NCBI GenBank assembly: GCA_009784185.1
Contig: WRCD01000003.1
Location: 1 to 64,000 of the forward strand
From: Bacillota bacterium
GTDB lineage: Bacteria; Bacillota; Clostridia; Christensenellales; UBA1242
DNA length: 64,000 bases
Direction: 5' to 3'
Positions 50,401-59,277 of the stretch are shown here, in pieces. The notes beneath the pieces are model-generated. The model was not told the origin of the DNA. It did no database searches and worked only from the letters and a program-made list of their open reading frames with translations. The position numbers and the translations under genes were made by a program. Positions within the stretch are counted from its first letter, which is position 1. The number at the start of each line of letters is the position of its first letter.

Positions 50401-52608
50401 GCCGGCATCTACTTTTGTGCCGTTTACTGTTACGTAATATGCCGTGCCACTAAGGGCACGCCCCCATGTTCCCGCAACCTCTGCATGAGCAAAGATTATA
50501 TCTACGCTTCTGCGCTGAAACCTGGCAGTAATAGTTTGGTTTTTATAAGTTATTGCGGGCACATAAAGTGTAAGTGCGGTTGAAATTGGGTTAGTGTTAC
50601 CTTCTACAAACCAGCCCAAAAACTGAAATGTAGCGGCTTGGGCTATGTCTTGCTTTAAGGTTGCGTTTGTGTTTTGGGTGATATATAATGTTTGAACAGC
50701 ATTATTATCTGTTAATGCAGGGTTGCCCGTTATATCAGCTGGAGTTCCGTCACTGTTTGTAATCTGACGCGCATAAGTCACTGTAAATGCCACAGGGGCA
50801 TAAACTGCGTACCTGTTTACGTTGGCAATTACTGACCATGTAAGTGGATTGGGATACGTCGTAGCGGACAAAACAGTAGCCCCGGTAGCAACTTCTGACC
50901 AGCCCACAAAACTGTACTCCTGCAACGGTGTAGCGGTTAATGTCTGGCTGTCTCCATAATAACTATTTAAAGTAAGCGTAGAAGTTAACACCCCAGTAGT
51001 ACTGTTTGGCAGCCTCAGAATTATACCGGTGGTTATGGTTTGTAATAACGGCCGGTATATGGCAAAATATTTAATGCCGTTTATTGGCACACTATTGTGT
51101 GGAGAAGGAAGGGTTGTGGCTGTGCTTAGAGCAGTTCCTGTGCCCTGCGCATTGGTAAACCAGCCTGCAAAGTGCCTGCCGGTTGTGTTGGCACTTACCG
51201 TAAAGGTTGAAGCATAAGCGAGTGATAGTTTTGCAAAGCCTACCGGACTGCCCCCCGGTGTTGTGTCCGCACCTGTGTTATCGCTTGATGCCCCGCCGGT
51301 AAGCGTAACTACACCGGGCGCCAAATTAGGGTGTTTCGTGGTAGACGGGCTAAATCCTAGGCATATTGCTTCTATTTCAATGGTATAATTTATTTGCACA
51401 AAAACCACCTGAATAGTCATAGCTCTTGCAGGCATGTTAAATGTAACCGAGCCGGTGCCGGTGCCAATACCACTAATCCCACTACCTGCAATGCTTGTTA
51501 CAGGAGCACCGCCATCTGTCCACCTGTCTATTCTGTATCCATTTGCCACAGTAACTGCAGCATTAAGCGTTACCGATGTGCCAAAAGGCACATCTGTTAT
51601 TGTAGGCGTTCGTGAAACCGTACCCATGGTTGTATTATTGGAAGTAAACCCTAAGGTATACGTCTGCAAATCAAACCTTGCCTGCACCTGGGTAGTTATT
51701 ACGCCTGTTTTTATATCCAGAGGCCCTAGAAGCATGACACCACTAAAACTGGAGAGTACGTAAACATTTGAATAATTGCCGGATATGCCGTCGGTTCGAC
51801 AGCCCGAATGTGTAATTGTTTCGGCAGTTGAATCCTGTACCCATGTCTGTGCCGGTGTACCCTGAGCAGGCGGGAATGGCGATGATCTTTGCACCCACCA
51901 GCCAACAAATTTGTATCCGGGGTTTGCTTTAGCGGTAACGCTTATTTTTGCCAAACCATTCAGAACTGTTACATTAGGTGTAGGGGTGCTTATTGTGCCC
52001 ATGGCAGTATTGGCTGCGCCTGATGCGTTTGTAACAGTGTGTTGCAGTGAGAAGTGACGATATTCTATGTATATGTCAACCGTTCTGCCATGGTTATTAT
52101 TTCCTCTCCAATCTTCTGTATATATTACACCGCCCGCAGCAGCGGGAATCGTTAAATTTTGACTGCTACCTTTTTCGTTCCAATTATCAGGATGTCGGTG
52201 ATACATTGTTGCGCTTTGAATATAAAAATGCGGGTTCAAACTAGTCAGTGTCATTGTTATTCCGAAAGTGCTGGTGCCCAGAAATCCTGGACGCCAAGTG
52301 AGCCAATAATTAGTTGAAATTGTAAACATATCCGCAACTGTAAAAGGGTTTGTATGACTGCCGCCTCCCCAAATACCTCCTTCTTGACGGTGATGGTCAT
52401 AACCACCACTCTGATTTCGTACAAAAACATCTATTCGCAGGTTAACCCCGTCGGCCGCAACCATGTTTTCGGGGGTTTTTTCGGGTGCAACATGGTTGCC
52501 GAAAACCATTATGCCCATTGCAGAAAGAGATACCATCATGAGAATGCCGCACAGCATTACGCTGCTTAGTGACTTAAAGCGTATTAAATCACTTAAAAAC
52601 TTTCTCAT
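47485..52608 (-). CDS. Giant (1707 aa) secreted InlB-B-repeat-like surface protein
   Basis: Signal peptide; repeated GYKFVGWWVQ, HFAGWFTNAQGTG, FQFLGWFVEG modules. Confidence 0.75.
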   Translation of the reverse strand: MRKFLSDLIRFKSLSSVMLCGILMMVSLSAMGIMVFGNHVAPEKTPENMVAADGVNLRIDVFVRNQSGGYDHHRQEGGIWGGGSHTNPFTVADMFTISTNYWLTWRPGFLGTSTFGITMTLTSLNPHFYIQSATMYHRHPDNWNEKGSSQNLTIPAAAGGVIYTEDWRGNNNHGRTVDIYIEYRHFSLQHTVTNASGAANTAMGTISTPTPNVTVLNGLAKISVTAKANPGYKFVGWWVQRSSPFPPAQGTPAQTWVQDSTAETITHSGCRTDGISGNYSNVYVLSSFSGVMLLGPLDIKTGVITTQVQARFDLQTYTLGFTSNNTTMGTVSRTPTITDVPFGTSVTLNAAVTVANGYRIDRWTDGGAPVTSIAGSGISGIGTGTGSVTFNMPARAMTIQVVFVQINYTIEIEAICLGFSPSTTKHPNLAPGVVTLTGGASSDNTGADTTPGGSPVGFAKLSLAYASTFTVSANTTGRHFAGWFTNAQGTGTALSTATTLPSPHNSVPINGIKYFAIYRPLLQTITTGIILRLPNSTTGVLTSTLTLNSYYGDSQTLTATPLQEYSFVGWSEVATGATVLSATTYPNPLTWSVIANVNRYAVYAPVAFTVTYARQITNSDGTPADITGNPALTDNNAVQTLYITQNTNATLKQDIAQAATFQFLGWFVEGNTNPISTALTLYVPAITYKNQTITARFQRRSVDIIFAHAEVAGTWGRALSGTAYYVTVNGTKVDAGSTMSLLVGTTVSVTSYSANSFYSMTTPTEPYDVPTANATRTSLWTARYTATGFVFDAYNSSPAEGGSGINFGTVLLPTNIFTDDVKAADATPMSISGTYSIATSANYIYSHVRFEISIGSGVWTTLTTVASGGTGQRIEYNVSTGAFTLHFLRTVWGANGTNFAYANGQVFLRAIIVRKVEVTLVVGTDSTATSLPSGILANGSGVTIGTVEALAANTAGNYASAKYVMDAGTPLRLTRQTTTNTVSNYLSPVWHVGEEALKEHQSLDSTHDTILLDAKYTDSHLIIYCYYQVKSFNLTFTQTLEERTHTQSGVALGTWGNVSVTYWRFNKNDTNDAVTVTNTNIVNVPYTYNIEINATVASGFASIVQFTNSTTPPPNAPPIVMGTTVLTAALTDNNTKASTTSTTLSMPNSTSAINVRYFYREVTINANIEFTNAGLNRAEHIDNFSPRGFSNKKIARPPNTLDANHTADINRGMATGNDTDVHAKLIALDLNEYLFKGFVIQFNDNQYYSTAGVSTSLLLSAGLGLVSGHPLYMMSTTTTSPNYGYAQRADSLYGGRQTIIYKFVQGMDVISLFNLMGRSLTHDIITIHYLFEYNAVRLNFKAFAPSNITIASDTDYAWNGTTGEVGDILFTVNRTAPTPATSMTGKKFITKDSTFNVTLRPKNGTAFTLASIKLNGVVLSSPQVTPVVCYGKPWQFGADFTFSTNPTNQASAINFEFTFNRQSFMVNLSTNLHDLAYKYGTQPPITANTTVDGRITLKQEVSGRFDDVGAITRQITGGNYVYNISASLALGQSLELKSEQYIGRYNTASAFYGVNYLQFVGYFIKDTNTRLTVSPLYYITGLEANWDIEARYSMQGAITLSAASAPSPPGLSPLAGSILLVTAPSGASYAYLISGSADYRVLIPANSGYTITLITNVYYEAKFTDGGGTTTLSNHVIVNLGNAGAVFNFLSKDFDETQTYVGSTIIL

Positions 52609-52624
52609 AACAGCACCTCTTTAT

Positions 52625-52677
52625 TAATTAATAATTAATATTGAATAATGAATAATTGTGGGTTGCTTGCGCTCCGA
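52625..52677. repeat. Family C repeat in the 5'UTR of the giant surface protein gene
   Basis: attgaataatgaataattgtgggttgcttgcgctccga. Confidence 0.7.
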
Positions 52678-52714
52678 ATGAATCAATACAAAACTTATAC
52701 CCACCCTCAATAGA

Positions 52715-52743
52715 ATTATAAAGAAAAGTACCGTTTTTGTCAA
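52715..52743 (-). promoter_or_regulatory. Strong SigA-type promoter for the giant surface protein gene
   Basis: Reverse strand TTGACA-N17-TATAAT, ~107 nt upstream of ATG 52608. Confidence 0.75.
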
Positions 52744-52887
52744 TAATTTAAACGATATTGTTATATTGTGCAACAATTAATATTTTAAGCAATCGGCACA
52801 ATAATTCCCCTTCTTAGAAGCGGTGGATGCGAAGAGTGGCTAGATAGCCAAGCCGGCTGTCAGGTTAAAGTTAAGCAACACAATAAA

Positions 52888-53392
52888 AATTCCCCTCTAT
52901 AAGAGGGGTGGCAATCCGTCAGGATTGACGGGGTGTGGCTAGAGATTATAAAACCTCCTCCAAAAACCTCATAACCCCGTCAAGATTTTGTTTAACATCA
53001 ACATCTAATATGTGTATTATCCTCAACCCCAAGCTTTTTAAATACGCTTCCCGCTTTTTGTCATGCTCCTCTTTGTAATCATGCGTTGCACCATCCAACT
53101 CAACAATCAGTTTCAACTTTGGACAATAAAAATCAACTATGTAGTTGCCTATAATTAATTGCCTGTCAAAGTTTAAGCCTTTAAATTGTTTATTTTTAAG
53201 TTGCAGCCATAGAAGTGCTTCCGACAGATTGCCGGCCTTTCTTAACTCTGCAGCACGCTTTCTAAGCGCCGGATTATACGGCAAATCATAGTTTTTGTGT
53301 TTATACGTCAATTTATCTCCAATATTCCTTTTACTAGCCACACCCCGTCTGCTCCCCATGGTCGCATCCACCCCTCTTGTAGAGGGGAATTT
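52888..53392. mobile_element. Putative miniature mobile unit: DUF559 gene with family A inverted ends
   Basis: Left AATTCCCCTCTATAAGAGGGGTGG...GACGGGGTGTGGCTAG; right end reverse-complements to AATTCCCCTCTACAAGAGGGGTGG...GACGGGGTGTGGCTAG. Confidence 0.6.
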
Positions 53393-53398
53393 TGCCAA
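52946..53398 (-). CDS. DUF559 endonuclease-domain protein; upstream start codons lie in a family A repeat
   Basis: EALLWLQLKNKQFKGLNFDRQLIIGNYIVDFYCPKLKLIVELDGATHDYKEEHDKKREAYLKSLGLRIIHI. Confidence 0.85.
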   Translation of the reverse strand: MAKFPSTRGVDATMGSRRGVASKRNIGDKLTYKHKNYDLPYNPALRKRAAELRKAGNLSEALLWLQLKNKQFKGLNFDRQLIIGNYIVDFYCPKLKLIVELDGATHDYKEEHDKKREAYLKSLGLRIIHILDVDVKQNLDGVMRFLEEVL

Positions 53399-53460
53399 TA
53401 TGCCCTTTTAATCATACACCCCGTCAGGCTACGCCTGCCACCTCCTTTAGGAAAGGAGGC

Positions 53461-56283
53461 TTACCCCAGAACCTTCTTTAAAAACTTACCTGTAATGCTG
53501 TCCGCGTTGTTTGCAATCTGTTCCGGCGTGCCGCTAGCCACCACCAGCCCGCCACAGTTACCGCCCTCCGGCCCAAGGTCAATGCAGTAGTCGGCTACCT
53601 TAATCACATCCAGATTATGCTCAATTACAATCACCGTGTTGCCGCTGTTTACCAGCCGCTGCAAAATGGTTATCAGCTTATCAACGTCGTACATATGCAA
53701 CCCTGTAGTAGGCTCGTCCAATATATACACGGTTTTGCCTGTGCTGCGCTTACTTAGCTCGGTGGCCAGTTTTACCCTTTGAGCTTCTCCGCCGGAGAGG
53801 GTAGTGGCGGGCTGCCCAAGTCTGATATATCCTAATCCTACATCGTATAATGTCTGAATCTTAGCCGCAATTGCGGGGATTGCACTAAAAAACTCCAGCG
53901 CTTCAGTCACCGTCATATGCAGCACATCGTATATGCTCTTGCCTTTAAACTTAACCTCAAGCGTCTCAATTGTATAGCGCTTGCCGCGGCAAACCTCGCA
54001 TGGCACGTAAACATCCGGCAGAAAGTACATTTCTATTTTCTTAATTCCGTCTCCGCTGCAGGCCTCGCACCTGCCTCCGGATACGTTAAAGCTGAACCGT
54101 CCGCTGGCGTACCCACGTTGCTTGGCTTCGGGAGTTGCGGCAAACAGGTCACGAATCAGCGTAAACACGCCGGTGTACGTGGCAGGATTGCTCCTTGGAG
54201 TCCTTCCAATCGGGCTCTGGTCAATTAAAATGGCTTTATCCAGGTGCTCGGTGCCCTTAAGCCTTTCGTACCGCCCTTCGGTCTGGCTTGCTCCGTTCAG
54301 CTTGTTGGCAAGCGCGGGATGTAAAATCTGGGTTACAAGGCTGCTTTTTCCGCTGCCGGATACACCCGTAACCACATTAAGCACTCCAAGCGGAAAGCTT
54401 ACGTTGATATTCTGCAGATTGTTTTCCTTGGCTCCCATTACCTGTAAAACCTTATCACCCGCCGGCCTGCGCTTGTTTGGAACCTCAATTTTACAAACTC
54501 CAGCCATATATTGCCCCGTAATGCTCCGCTTTTCGGCAATAATGTCGTCTAAAGTCCCCTGGGCCACCAGTTCTCCGCCGTTTACACCGGCAAGCGGCCC
54601 AATGTCAATTATATGGTCACCTGCCCTGATTGTATCCTCGTCATGCTCAACCACAATCAGCGTGTTGCCAAGGTCACGAAGCCTTTTTAATGTGTACAGC
54701 AAGCGCTCGTTGTCACGCTGGTGCAGCCCGATACTCGGCTCGTCCAGGATGTACAGCACGCCGGTAAGCCCGCTGCCTATCTGGGTAGCCAAACGAATCC
54801 GCTGCGCCTCGCCGCCGCTAAGAGAGCCCGCGCTTCTGCTTAAAGTCAGGTAATTAAGCCCCACATCACACAAAAACTGCAGCCTTGCGTTAATTTCTTT
54901 TAAAATCGGGGTGGCTATCTCGCTTTGCGCCGCTGTAAACTTAAGCTCGTTTGTTAATTTCAACAGCTCGGATACCGCTAAATCGGCAAACTGGGTGATG
55001 TTCTTACCGTCTATTTTTATGCCAAGCGCCTCGGGTTTTAACCTGAATCCGCCGCAAGTTGGGCAGGCAATGTCGTTCATATACTTGCCTATTTCCCACT
55101 TGATATACTCGCTTGTGGTTTCGTTGTATCTGCGCTGCAGATTGTTTACAATACCTTCAAACGAATTGGTGATTTTGCCCGAAAATTTGGCTGTTTTCCA
55201 GTCAATGTCTACTGTATCGCCCTTGGTTCCGTATAAAAGAATGTCCAAAACACCTTTAGGCAGGTCGCGTAAAGGCGTATCAAGGCTGAACTTGTATTTA
55301 TCGGACAGCGCAACAAAATAATTGTGGCCAAACAAGCCGCTGTCTATATTCCAGCCGGACACATTAAGCCCGCCCTGATTTATGCTTTTTGTGCCGTCCT
55401 TAATTATTAAATTGGCATCAATCTGGCTTTTAAAGCCCAAGCCGTGACAGGCAGAACAAGCTCCAAACGGGCTGTTAAAGCTAAACAGCCTGGGCGTAAT
55501 TTCTTCAAAACTCACATTGCAAGTATCACAAGCAAATTTAGTGCTAAACATCAAGTCTGTTCCGCTCTCGGTAATGATATTTACAGTACCGTCTGATACC
55601 TTTATGGCGGTTTCAATACTCTCACTCAGGCGCTTGTTTATATCGGGTTTCATTATAAGCCGGTCAACCACCACTGCAATATTATGCTTTTTGTTTTTAT
55701 CAAGTACGATTTCCTCATCAAGATTATACATATGCCCGTCTACGTTAACGCGCACATATCCGCTTTTTCTGAATCCCTCCAGCAGCTTGCTGTGCTCGCC
55801 TTTCTGTCCGCGTATAACCGGTGCCACCACGCTGAACTTTGTGCCCTCGGCCACCTCTGATGCAATCCGCCCGGTAATCTGGTCTATACTCTGCTGGGCA
55901 ATAATTTTACCGCAAACCGGACAATGCGGAGTACCCACGCGTGCAAAAAGCACCCGCAGATAGTCGTATATCTCGGTTACGGTGCCCACGGTTGAGCGCG
56001 GATTGTTGTTGGTGGTTTTCTGGTCAATGGATATAGCGGGGCTAAGCCCGTCTATGCTGTCCACGTCCGGCTTTTGCATCTGCCCCAGAAACTGACGGGC
56101 GTAGCTAGACAGCGACTCAATATACCGCCGCTGACCTTCGGCAAAAATGGTGTCAAAGGCTAAGGTGCTTTTACCCGAACCGCTGACGCCGGTAAACACC
56201 ACCATCTTTTCCCGCGGGATTGTTACATCCAGGCTTTTCAGGTTGTTTTCCTTAGCACCTTTAATTACAATGTCTCTTAGCAT
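53461..56283 (-). CDS. uvrA: Excinuclease ABC subunit A
   Basis: [38 protein letters not shown]; two ABC domains and zinc motifs. Confidence 0.98.
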   Translation of the reverse strand: MLRDIVIKGAKENNLKSLDVTIPREKMVVFTGVSGSGKSTLAFDTIFAEGQRRYIESLSSYARQFLGQMQKPDVDSIDGLSPAISIDQKTTNNNPRSTVGTVTEIYDYLRVLFARVGTPHCPVCGKIIAQQSIDQITGRIASEVAEGTKFSVVAPVIRGQKGEHSKLLEGFRKSGYVRVNVDGHMYNLDEEIVLDKNKKHNIAVVVDRLIMKPDINKRLSESIETAIKVSDGTVNIITESGTDLMFSTKFACDTCNVSFEEITPRLFSFNSPFGACSACHGLGFKSQIDANLIIKDGTKSINQGGLNVSGWNIDSGLFGHNYFVALSDKYKFSLDTPLRDLPKGVLDILLYGTKGDTVDIDWKTAKFSGKITNSFEGIVNNLQRRYNETTSEYIKWEIGKYMNDIACPTCGGFRLKPEALGIKIDGKNITQFADLAVSELLKLTNELKFTAAQSEIATPILKEINARLQFLCDVGLNYLTLSRSAGSLSGGEAQRIRLATQIGSGLTGVLYILDEPSIGLHQRDNERLLYTLKRLRDLGNTLIVVEHDEDTIRAGDHIIDIGPLAGVNGGELVAQGTLDDIIAEKRSITGQYMAGVCKIEVPNKRRPAGDKVLQVMGAKENNLQNINVSFPLGVLNVVTGVSGSGKSSLVTQILHPALANKLNGASQTEGRYERLKGTEHLDKAILIDQSPIGRTPRSNPATYTGVFTLIRDLFAATPEAKQRGYASGRFSFNVSGGRCEACSGDGIKKIEMYFLPDVYVPCEVCRGKRYTIETLEVKFKGKSIYDVLHMTVTEALEFFSAIPAIAAKIQTLYDVGLGYIRLGQPATTLSGGEAQRVKLATELSKRSTGKTVYILDEPTTGLHMYDVDKLITILQRLVNSGNTVIVIEHNLDVIKVADYCIDLGPEGGNCGGLVVASGTPEQIANNADSITGKFLKKVLG

Positions 56284-56310
56284 ATTTACTCCTTATAGAT
56301 TTGCCGCCAG

Positions 56311-56447
56311 AATTCCCCTTTTTCGAAGGGGTGGCGCACGAGCCGTAGAGGCGAGTGTGACGGGGTAGCCGCTTGGCATCGCCAAGCGCAAAAACTTTTA
56401 AGCTACCACACCCCGCCCTTCGGGCACCCCTCTTATAGAGGGGAATT
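56311..56447. repeat. Family A composite element (137 bp) between uvrA and uvrB
   Basis: aattccccttttt cgaaggggtggcgcacgag...gacggggtagccgcttggcatcgccaagcgc...cacaccccgcccttcgggcacccctcttatagaggggaatt. Confidence 0.85.
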
Positions 56448-56451
56448 TTGT

Positions 56452-58407
56452 CTATCCCAGTTGTTTGCGCAACTGCGCAATTTCATCCCGCAACTCTATA
56501 GCCTGTTCAAAATCTAAACTTTTGCTAGCTATACTCATAAGCGCCTTCAGCTTTTCAATCTGCTCAATAATCTGTTTTTTGCTCATGCCCTTTATTTCAG
56601 CTTTTTCAAGCTTTGTGGTTACTTCTAAGGTATTTTTAATATTTTTGACAATTGTTTTTGGTATTATGCCATGCTGCAGATTATATTCATGCTGCAGCTT
56701 TCGCCTGCGCTCGGTCACATCCATTGCCCGCCTCATGCTGTCTGTAATTCTGTCGGCATACATAATTACTTTGGCCTCACTGTTTCTGGCAGCGCGGCCG
56801 ATAGTCTGAATTAACGAACTTTCGCTTCGCAAAAATCCTTCCTTGTCGGCATCCAGAATAGCAACCAAGCGCACCTCAGGTAAATCCAACCCCTCACGCA
56901 GCAGATTTATGCCTACAATCACATCAAAATCCCCCGCCCGCAGACCGTTTATTATCTCCACCCTCTCAAGTGTAACAATCTCCGAATGCAGATACTTTAC
57001 CCTTATTCCATGCTCACCAAGATAGGTGGTCAGGCTTTCGGCCATTTTTTTGGTTAAGGTGGTTACAAGCACACGCCCGCCGGCTTCCACCGCTTTATTA
57101 ATCTCACAAATTAAATCGTCTATCTGCCCGGTAATCGGGCGCACTTCAATTTCGGGGTCCAGCAGACCTGTTGGTCTTATTATCTGCTCCGCTATATTGC
57201 CGGACCGCTCAAGTTCATATGGGCTTGGAGTTGCCGACACATATATAAGCTGCCCGGTTTTATCATTAAATTCTTCAAAGCGCAGCGGGCGGTTGTCATA
57301 TGCCGCCGGCAGCCTAAAGCCGTAATCAATAAGCTCCCGCTTTCTTGCCCTGTCACCGTTGTACATTCCTCTTATTTGCGGCAAAGTGATATGTGATTCG
57401 TCTATAAAAACCAGAAAATCTTTAGGGAAATAATCCAGCAGCACATACGGAGGCTCACCCGGCTGCCTGCCGTCAAAATAACGGCTGTAGTTCTCTATTC
57501 CGCTGCAATAGCCCATTTCCTGCATCATCTCAACGTCATATGCGGTGCGTTCCCTTATGCGCTGAGCTTCAATCAGCCTCCCCGCTTCTTTAAGTTCCTG
57601 CTCACGCGCTTCCGCATCAGCCTTAATCTGTGCAATTGCGGTTTTTACCGTTTCCCCGCTTGCTGCAAAATGCGTTGCGGGAAACAGCAGCATATGGCTG
57701 AGATTAGTTAACTTTTTGCCGGTAAGTGCGTTAATTTCGCTTATGCTTTCTATTTCATCGCCGTAATACTCTACTCTGTACGCCGTTTCGGTTGCATACG
57801 CAGGAAAAATATCCACCACATCGCCTTTTGCCCTGAACGTTGAGCGTTTAAAATCAATATCATTGCGTTCATACCGCATTTCAACCAGCCTGCGCATTAA
57901 AGCGTTGCGCTCCAGATTGTCTCCGGGCCTGAGCGAAATACTTGCGGTTGAATAGGTTGCGGGGTCACCCAAGCCGTAGATACATGAAACCGATGCCACC
58001 ACAATTGTGTCTCTGCGCTCAAACAAGCTGCAGGTAGCAGAATGGCGGAGCTTATCTATCTCCTCGTTTATATCCATTTCTTTTTCTATATAGGTATCGG
58101 TTTTGGCAATGTACGCTTCTGGTTGGTAATAGTCGTAATAACTAACAAAAAACTCCACCCTGTTCTGTGGAAAGAATTCTCTAAACTCATTGCAAAGCTG
58201 AGCCGCTAATGTCTTGTTGTGCGCAATTACAAGCGCCGGACGGTTACTCTGGGCAATAATATTTGCCATGGTAAACGTTTTGCCGCTGCCGGTTATACCA
58301 AGCAGGGTTTGCTCTCTCAGCCCGTCGGAAAGCCCCGCCAGCAGGCTTTGAATGGCTTGCGGCTGGTCGCCGGTGGGTTTATACTCGCTTTTTAACTTAA
58401 ACTCCAT
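56452..58407 (-). CDS. uvrB: Excinuclease ABC subunit B
   Basis: [19 protein letters not shown]...[17 protein letters not shown]-terminal UVR motif. Start trimmed from 58437. Confidence 0.98.
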   Translation of the reverse strand: MEFKLKSEYKPTGDQPQAIQSLLAGLSDGLREQTLLGITGSGKTFTMANIIAQSNRPALVIAHNKTLAAQLCNEFREFFPQNRVEFFVSYYDYYQPEAYIAKTDTYIEKEMDINEEIDKLRHSATCSLFERRDTIVVASVSCIYGLGDPATYSTASISLRPGDNLERNALMRRLVEMRYERNDIDFKRSTFRAKGDVVDIFPAYATETAYRVEYYGDEIESISEINALTGKKLTNLSHMLLFPATHFAASGETVKTAIAQIKADAEAREQELKEAGRLIEAQRIRERTAYDVEMMQEMGYCSGIENYSRYFDGRQPGEPPYVLLDYFPKDFLVFIDESHITLPQIRGMYNGDRARKRELIDYGFRLPAAYDNRPLRFEEFNDKTGQLIYVSATPSPYELERSGNIAEQIIRPTGLLDPEIEVRPITGQIDDLICEINKAVEAGGRVLVTTLTKKMAESLTTYLGEHGIRVKYLHSEIVTLERVEIINGLRAGDFDVIVGINLLREGLDLPEVRLVAILDADKEGFLRSESSLIQTIGRAARNSEAKVIMYADRITDSMRRAMDVTERRRKLQHEYNLQHGIIPKTIVKNIKNTLEVTTKLEKAEIKGMSKKQIIEQIEKLKALMSIASKSLDFEQAIELRDEIAQLRKQLG

Positions 58408-58449
58408 ATAAGGGTAGTATACCACAAAAACGAACAAATGTACAACAAT

Positions 58450-58809
58450 TTAAAAATAAATCTGTCTGATTAGCAATGAAATTACGCCGCCCAGAACCGC
58501 CAATGCCACGGTAATTATAATCCGGTTCCTCAAGTTCTTTTTAGCTGCCAGACGATTGCGGTCGTACGCCTCGCCTTTAGCTTTTAATATAATGCAATAA
58601 ATTACTTCCCCTTTTTTGTCGCTTAACACAACCTCTATGTAGTCATCAAGCTCAAGCGAATCAAGTGTCCGCTTTATGTCATCTGTTGTAAGCACATAGT
58701 CGGGCAAGCCGGCAACAATTAAGTCGCTTGCGGACATAAGGCACGACCCTTTTGAACGTGCCTTTTCGTATATAAATCCCATTAACAGTTTTTCTTTTTT
58801 ATTTAACAT
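58450..58809 (-). CDS. Small protein: winged-helix-like N-terminus with C-terminal TM
   Basis: Helical/strand layout then IIITVALAVLGGVISLLIRQIYF; related layout in the next gene. Confidence 0.5.
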   Translation of the reverse strand: MLNKKEKLLMGFIYEKARSKGSCLMSASDLIVAGLPDYVLTTDDIKRTLDSLELDDYIEVVLSDKKGEVIYCIILKAKGEAYDRNRLAAKKNLRNRIIITVALAVLGGVISLLIRQIYF

Positions 58810-58818
58810 TTTCCTGCC

Positions 58819-59181
58819 TTAAGTAAAAATAAACACCGCAAGCGCAGCACCTGCAAACGCTGCAATGCCGGCACCGATTATTGTATACAAAACGCCTCTT
58901 AAATCCTGCCGCTTGGTGGATTTTACTTCCTGCTCTTTTTCGTTGTACAGCCTGCCTTTAGGCAGCGGACTGACCATGATTTCATTGTCGTCTGTGTATT
59001 TCACGTCTATAAACTCACGTGAAGTAAGGTAGCTTATCATCTGTGCCAAATTATCTTTATCTATCTTGTACTTTGCAGGCATTTCAGAAAGCAATGCCGA
59101 CCATTCTATCAGTTTATACGAGCCTTCTGCACAGAATTTGTTTATAGCGTTTAACAGCAGCGACGTGCGCTTATCCAGCAT
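58819..59181 (-). CDS. Small protein: winged-helix-like N-terminus with C-terminal TM (related architecture)
   Basis: MLDKRTSLLLNAINKFCAEGSYKLIEWSALL...GVLYTIIGAGIAAFAGAALAVFIFT. Confidence 0.5.
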   Translation of the reverse strand: MLDKRTSLLLNAINKFCAEGSYKLIEWSALLSEMPAKYKIDKDNLAQMISYLTSREFIDVKYTDDNEIMVSPLPKGRLYNEKEQEVKSTKRQDLRGVLYTIIGAGIAAFAGAALAVFIFT

Positions 59182-59242
59182 GGGCTTACTCCTTTAACAA
59201 TGTTAGTATAGCACTTGTTTGGGGATTTAACAAATAAAAAAT

Positions 59243-59275
59243 CATAGCATCTGCTATGATTTTTTATTTAACTTT
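59243..59275 (-). terminator. Intrinsic terminator
   Basis: aaaaatcatagcatctgctatgatttttt hairpin. Confidence 0.7.
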
Positions 59276-59277
59276 AA

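Noticed and set aside
48943-52569. Several plus-strand ORFs opposite the giant InlB-like gene
   Set aside because: Shadow ORFs antisense to a well-supported long gene; no RBS or recognisable domains.
1858-56447. Dispersed hairpins considered as a CRISPR array
   Set aside because: Copies are kilobases apart, palindromic and lack regular spacers; no cas genes seen.
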